Positions 57,759 to 64,000 of a stretch of DNA of 64,000 bases are shown piece after piece. Position 1 is the first letter of the stretch; each line of letters begins with the position of its first letter. The position numbers and the translations under genes are program-made. The DNA is from Hetaerina americana (lineage: Eukaryota > Arthropoda > Insecta > Odonata > Calopterygidae), in assembly GCA_022747635.1 (NCBI GenBank), contig JAKTNV010000042.1, positions 186,001 to 250,000 of the forward strand, read 5' to 3'. The notes under the pieces are model-generated. The model saw only the letters and a list, made by a program, of their open reading frames with translations. It was not told the origin of the DNA and did no database searches.

Positions 57759-59228
57759 CGTTGGATGCGGCGTCAGCCGTGAAGTTTCTTTCCTGAAAAT
57801 GGCTGATGGAATTGAAGACATCACGGGTGACCTTAGACCATCATAAGTGCAAGAACCACATGTTTAAGGGGCTAGCTAACCATAGGGGTGCTGCATTATC
57901 ACTGGAATAAGGGACTGACTAGGATGGAGTTGGGCAAGAATAGCTTCTGGATGGCATTGACGATGTGTTATCTCCTTGTTTAACTTTCAGTTGCTCTCTC
58001 GATTACTGCACTATGGGTGTTGAGTCAGCATTGTAAATTATGCATCAACATGATGATTTCATCTGAGGTTATTTAAATAGTAATTATTTGGAAGTCCTCA
58101 TTTTTTCCACCGAAAATGAGAATACCTACCTAGTTGAAAAGAAAGGATATGTAGGTATCAACTTCTCTCAAGTATTCATTATAACTCTGTATCTTCATTC
58201 ACACATCATTTGGTCCTACAAATTGCCACATAATGATTCATCAATATCATTTTCACATTATTTTATATTGGTTCCTTTTCATTAGATAAAATTCAAATTA
58301 TGGGCGCCTCCATTGTATTATTGGATGCCATACTGGGAATGTATGGAAAGGCATATTATTGCTATTCCTTGCCTGCGCTAACTTGTAATCTGTGCCAATA
58401 TCATCACGTGTAACATTTTCATTTTATTCATTATTATTTTTGGGAAGGTTTTTAGTAGGCTGCAAGCGCTGTCATAGTTGGCGATGCTGAGATTAGCCTT
58501 GGGAAAGTTGACTAGATCTTGGCCTTGGGAAGATAGATTTGTAATATACTGCTGTAGAATCATCCCTTTTCTCTCAACAGTTAACAAAAAACTTGTATCT
58601 TTAAAGAAAAAAGATTGCTGAATGTATAAACTGTCAGATGGTAAAATAATTTTACAAAGAAGCTATCAGAGATGCTGATCATTTGTGGCTGGATGGTCTT
58701 GTGTCTCTGGGTGCATCTTTGGATTTTCATTTTTCTTCTTCCACCTCTATATACTTATCTGTTCTTCCTCCTTAATGAATGAAATTTACTTTTGTACTAT
58801 ATCTGAGGCCATGGGCACCCTCCTACCATCGACTTAAAGCCTCTATGTATCTACTGCTTTCATATTGAGAGTTTGCTTGAGGTCAAAATGCATGGTACAC
58901 AATTTGGATGGTGGCTTGGTCAACTGCAAACAGTATCACACATATTAGCCCATGCAGTTTTCTTGTTGTACCTGTTCATCTATTCCTAATTATCTTTGTA
59001 ATGGTCATGGTTAGGGTATGAATATTGTTTGCCATTCATCATTTTAGTTTCATATTTGTCCTATTAAACCATTCATGTAAACGTAGGATGTAATGGACAT
59101 CAATCATTAACCTCTTAAGGTCCATTGCTCCAAAAGTTAAACAATGTGATACAAGCGTAATTAAAGTGTAATATTAATATTAATTTAACTCCTGTTAACA
59201 TCTGTGATTGCATAAAGGTGTCAGCACG
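57759..59228. other. E(Pc) 3' UTR and unassigned downstream sequence
   Basis: No gene or repeat recognised. An ATTAAA hexamer at 59160-59165 (+) is one possible polyadenylation signal, and AATAAA occurs further on at 60458-60463. Which is used cannot be decided from sequence. TTTATT near 58429 could serve the minus-strand gene. Confidence 0.4.
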
Positions 59229-59324
59229 TTATTCCTTGTTCATAAAGATAAATGACATTTCATCTCCCATAATGTGAGTAGCCCTCTCCTCGCAGTACTG
59301 GGGAGAGTTGATATAATCAGGTAC
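59229..59324 (-). CDS. Candidate last coding exon of an unidentified minus-strand gene
   Basis: On the minus strand a long pyrimidine tract (TTTTTCTTTTTTTCTTTTTT) and CACAG are followed by an exactly 96-base open stretch ending in TAA: VPDYINSPQYCEERATHIMG, then DEMSFIFMNKE. The residue mix is protein-like and unlike the low-complexity translations around it. I do not recognise the protein, and I could not find the preceding exon. It would lie tail to tail with E(Pc). It might be a chance open stretch. Confidence 0.45.
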   Translation of the reverse strand, partial: VPDYINSPQYCEERATHIMGDEMSFIFMNKE

Positions 59325-62300
59325 CTGTGAAAAAAGAAAAAAAGAAAAAATGAATAACGTAATTCTTCCACTGTGGCTTTTCTTTGCGCATTGAATATAA
59401 AAATTTCTCCTACCTCCCACTTTTTTGTCATCCTTGTATTCATGAGCTATAGGAAGCATTGCCTAAATGTTGCAAGTGTGGGGGAGTAGTGTTGGAAAAC
59501 CAAAAAAGAATGGTCAAAATTACTTGTTGGTTTGTGTCGTGTTTCAATGTGGTTGGTGGATCAATATTTTGTTATGCCCTTCCATTGCTAATTTGGGAGT
59601 ATATGGATTAATTTGAATACCCATAGAGTGCATAAGCTTATCAGCATAGAGGGTTTTGAAAGCCTTTGCATGAAGGAGTTTAAATGAAGTCACTTGGTGC
59701 TATTTGTTGTGTTCGTCTCATGTGTGTTTCTTGGTATTTACCAGAGTTCAAATCTTGAGATTCACACAAACGGTACATTTTGGGCAGTCTGAGATAGTGA
59801 GAAAAATAACCCATTTCTATTGTTTTAATCCCTCTCATGCCTGTTAATAGTTGATGTTGGATTTCACATATTGAGTATCAAAGCTTCTGTCAGCTTCCTT
59901 TAGCACTGATCAAGTGTTTTTATGAATATGGCCAATGTCTGTAGAACTTTTCCTGTCATTGATAAGATCCAGAAGTGTCTTCAGTTAGGTTTTTGTTGCC
60001 CATCTCTTCATCTTTCATTAACCCCTCATTGTCTGGTTCCATTGCTAGGCCGAAGGCAGTATTCATGAATATTGAGGCCTCCTTAAGGCATCATTCATTG
60101 AGGGCTGCAACAGTTATTCATTCTATATTTAGGAGCTGCCCCTCGCGTCCAGGCAGTTCCTAACAGTATAGTGTGTCTGTGAGTGTGTTCTGTGTGTGAA
60201 AGTTTACGTATGTGTGAATTGGTGTGAGGAGAGGCCAAGGAGAAGAAGGGCCCTCTATATAGTCTGTGACTTGTGGTGCAAAGATTCCTCAAGTGTACAT
60301 CAATGCCTGTACATGTTCTACAGGTACTTATCAAAAAATTATGGTGATATTGTACAATGGGAAAATCGTGTTAGAATTTGAATTTTCGATTTTTTACGTG
60401 GAACGAATTCATTTCGGCATTGTATAAGTGTAAATAGACTACTAGCGGACCGTATCGAATAAAATTTCAAACGTTCGTTTGGATTTACAACTCAAAATTG
60501 ATTTTTATTCTTCTAATGCTGTCATACCTCTATGTCATCCCTACCTCAGTCAAAGCATTATTGCATTCTTCCTCTAATTGTGAGTGTTGTCTACAGATTT
60601 CTGCAGTTATTTTCTTTTATTCCTTCTGTGTGAGTTTGAATGTTTTATGGTTTTATCATTTTGTGAAACTGTACAAAGAAAAATGGATGGTAATCTCAGT
60701 TCATAAAAATAATAAAATTATATTTTTAATGTGTACTGAGATGTCATCAAGTTCCGATTACTATAAATATTCACACTGGAGGAACGTTTCAGTACACATC
60801 CTTCAGGGAATTGAAAGTTATTTTTCTGACTGTCATCTGCCTTTGATGGCAGCTCAATCAGTCTTCAAGAGAATACTGATTGTTTTCCTCAATGGAATTG
60901 TAAGATAATATGAAACTGTGATAACTATTTAAATGCTGCGGAAAATATCAATTCAGCTTATAAATTGGTAGTATAATACGTCTGAAGCATCTTGGACATG
61001 CATGTGAAGCAATGGTGAAGGTTATCCAAATTGTTGGGTAAAATGTCTCAAAACAATTTCCCTATGGTGCTGTAATTTATTTTAACCTTGCTTTAAATCA
61101 TGAAAAGAAAATTCTGTGTTTGTAATCATTAGTAGGGTCATTCAAAAGACCCACAATCAGGGATATTGTTGACCAAATGTTTTCTCAAAAGTTCCTGAGT
61201 GTAGTTGGTTATTTTCAGAATCCTACACCTGCTACTTATTTATCAGCCAACATGGTTCATTCGGTCGGTAAGGCATAAAAGTTATGGGTTTAGAACTTTC
61301 CAGGAGGAGGGGTATTTTATTTCTATTCTGATTAGTACCTTCTAATATTGATGAAGTTGTCCTCGGGATCACCTAAAATTAAATCTGAATATTTTAATTT
61401 ATTATAAAGTTATTGAAAACTAGAATGAATATGGAAAATGGTAACTTATTCGTAGATTGTAATTCAGTTAATTGCATGTGGCCCTGGTTATATTGGATTT
61501 TAGTTTAAAATAGGTTTTCAAAATACATTCTCTTTAAAGGTGCCAAGTTATTTAGATTGAGTTGTAAGTATGAATATACATATTAAATCCAAAACCTTGG
61601 GATAATGTCTAATTTTAAAGTGACTATTGAAAATTTATTACAAAAATGGCTAATATGCTAATGATTTTAGATAAGGGTTTTAATTTTATCATTTTCAGTA
61701 TTTTTCTTTACCTTGTCCATATTCTGACTTCTGTGAAGAGGCAGTAACTTAAAATGTTAATTGATTCAATTTTTTGGGCAGGTATATAATTTTATTTTTT
61801 GGAGGTAGATAGTTAATAAACATTAAAGCCTTTTTAGTCTCAAGTGGATTTAGTGGAAAGGTTCATTTTTGGTGACATTAAATCAAGAAATGATGTTGCA
61901 TTCACATCTAATCATTATCAATATTTCAACAGAAGTCACTGGTGTCATGATTGATAATGATGTATGTTTGCCACAGTTTACATGGTATTTCAATAAATGC
62001 ATATATTAAGAGGGTTATATGATGGATAGCTTTGACACTGCCACCAATATTGTGTTAACTCCATCCGGGGTTTTGGTTCCCCTTTGTGATGATTGTGGTC
62101 CCTTCTTGTGTAGAGGCTGGCATAGCTACTCTCACCATGTAAGGTGCAGCCTCTAGGCAGTGCAGCCTGTGATCTTCCACGTTTGATATGTTATAAGTAG
62201 AATCTCTTTCTAGCAAGAGGGATTTACTATGACCCATTTCAATGTCAAGCAAACTATGATGTGAGTGCTCTCATTTCTCACAATGTTACCTTTGTTGCTT

Positions 62301-64000
62301 CTTATAGGTTACGACCTGGGGAACCTATGTTTACCTATTATTATCCCTGATTTCCAAATTTCTTTTCTGGTTGTTTTTAACCATTGCTCTCTTCCCATAC
62401 TTATTTTACATTATTTAATGATTTGCTGAACTGTCATAAATCTTTTTCATTTTGCCCTTTCTGGCACGTATGCTACATGAACCATTTCAGCCAGCTACTT
62501 GAGGAAATATGATTGTAATGGGCTCAATTCTATCCACTTGGAATAAAAACCTACCAGAACTAGGTTTGGTTGCCTTGCTAGCTCAAAGATGTCACATGTT
62601 TCTTTTTTTTTAAATAGTAGCTGGGGCATTTAATGAGGCAGCAAAATTTGCTTTTGATTCTCGTTTCTTTAATTTGAGGCAGATTTGGTATCTCTTGAAG
62701 AACTTAATGTTATCTATCATGCCAATACAGTGGCTGGCTTAAGTGTGAGTTTTCTCATTCCGTAGTGAACCTTATGCAATAACTTATGGATGTATGATTA
62801 TTATGTCTTTGGCACTATAACCGAGTGGTTCAAGAAAACCAACTTTTTCAACCTAAGGTTTAAGTTTAACCCTAACCTTAGTTTATTCAGTGATGAGATT
62901 TAAGATGCAATTTTACTTTAGGTCGGCCATCCCTCCTTGTGTTAGAGGCTTACTGGGCCTAGCACATAATCTGTAAGTCTCTCGGAAATCATTCCCTTCT
63001 TTGTGGAGACATGGATAAATATTTACTAATAGCATGCACCATTTCAGCCAGCTGAGAATGGTCTTCGATCTAAGACCTTTAAAAAACCATAACTTGTGCA
63101 AGTGGCCTGGCCTATAGTACTTGTGAAATGAGTAACATAAGTTGAAGTCTCAACCCCTGTGGACCCTATTTTACAAATTTCATTTTTCATCACAGACACA
63201 TTGTGCTCCGATGTCAACTGTTCACTAATTATGTAATTCAGTGCAGCAAAATGGATTGTCTGCGTTTCCTTGTCATAGCTGTTTTTCTTTAAGTCACCAA
63301 CTCGAAAATGAGAATGCTGGCTGATTGCATATCCCATCCTAACTGGTCGTCTTGCAACACATCTCAGACTCAGTTGTGATACATCCCTTAACATTGTTTC
63401 TCTCTTAAAAGGGTAAAAAGTTTTATTTCAAATCATAATTAAGAAAGTATAGTCTGGGGAACTATTTTAAAAATTTTTTGAAGTCCCTTGAGTGACAGGC
63501 TAGCTATTTCCAAATGATGTCAACTTTTAGTAGCTCCTTCAGGCTTGCTGTTTATGTTGTGTTTCGGGTATCATAATTTTAGCAGAGATTTAACTATACC
63601 TGGGCCAATTTTCATTCTCTGCTTGGAGAATACATGGCCCACAAACTTGTCACTTTGTTCTTCAACTTGGCGGAGTTAAATTTACTGTTTAATGCTCTGG
63701 ATTTTTCAACAACGCCATTGAAAGTAAACTCTGCTTCAGCCTTATCCATTCCTAAGGTGACATCAAAACAGACCTATTAATTTACCCATGAATTTCCACA
63801 TCCTTTTTCTCATTTCTAATATTAGTACAGGCGAAAGACATGTTAGTTTTAACTAAAGTTATTTTTGTTTCATTTATTAATTTTAACTTATTAAATTATT
63901 AGTTTGATAAATTTTCCTCCCAGATGACTTGGAGTTATTAAGTTACCTCGTTCAGTCATTGGATTTATTGTATCCTAGCTTCCGCATACTACGATGTACA
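59325..64000. other. Unassigned 3' flank
   Basis: AT-rich sequence. Open frames of up to 136 codons (60498-60908 +, 63044-63394 -) have biased, low-information composition and no motif I know. If the exon at 59229-59324 is real, this interval should contain its upstream introns. A GT-rich patch lies at 60168-60225. Confidence 0.4.

Noticed and set aside
60498..60908. 136-codon open frame
   Set aside because: No motif, no splice or start context, and the composition is that of AT-rich non-coding sequence.
63044..63394. 116-codon minus-strand open frame as an exon of the neighbour gene
   Set aside because: No recognisable domain, no convincing splice sites at its ends, and a poor match in style to the candidate exon at 59229-59324.
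1..64000. CRISPR array, bacterial operon or integrated virus
   Set aside because: No regularly spaced repeats, no ribosome-binding-site-led gene strings and no viral structural or polymerase genes were seen. The reverse transcriptases present belong to LINE and Penelope elements.

Overview
The window looks like a piece of an arthropod, most likely insect, nuclear genome. It is AT-rich, has GT-AG introns of up to about 16.5 kb, and is densely packed with mariner, Penelope-like, LINE and tRNA-derived repeats. No bacterial-style operon, CRISPR array or viral genome is visible.

The single gene I can fully support is an orthologue of Enhancer of polycomb (E(Pc), vertebrate EPC1/EPC2), a chromatin subunit of the Tip60/NuA4 histone acetyltransferase complex. 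It reads on the + strand from the ATG at 2074 to the stop at 57756-57758. Twelve coding exons join in a consistent reading phase to 3,105 coding bases plus stop (1,035 residues). The first exons are clustered (2074-3965). They are followed by introns of about 13 kb (intron 4), 7.3 kb (intron 9), 7.2 kb (intron 10) and 16.5 kb (intron 11). Intron 5 uses a GC donor, and the last exon has a tandem TAGCAG acceptor.

The introns are a museum of transposons. I count about thirteen mariner copies from several families, including two 753-bp copies with the same internal deletion at 16051 and 36912, and one nearly intact DD34D element at 27288-28617 with very long inverted ends. There is a Penelope-like element relic with a YVDD reverse transcriptase motif and a GIY-YIG endonuclease (21327-22740). 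There are pogo/jerky-type and Tc1-like relics, a piggyBac-type MITE (34557-35611), and LINE relics with nested insertions (25740-30370, 51230-55430). Four tRNA-derived repeat families are also present.

The most interesting signal is a set of short elements (26114-26246, 34147-34496, 50017-50184, 43760-44210). These are built as a unique tail plus two inverted arms, three of them flanked by direct target duplications of 10-14 bp. Three of the four, and other Penelope-type fragments, carry hammerhead-ribozyme-like cores between or beside the arms. They look like non-autonomous, ribozyme-carrying relatives of Penelope elements.

Downstream of E(Pc) (57759-64000) I see mainly unassigned sequence. 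One good candidate for the last coding exon of a neighbouring minus-strand gene lies at 59229-59324, which would make the two genes tail to tail.
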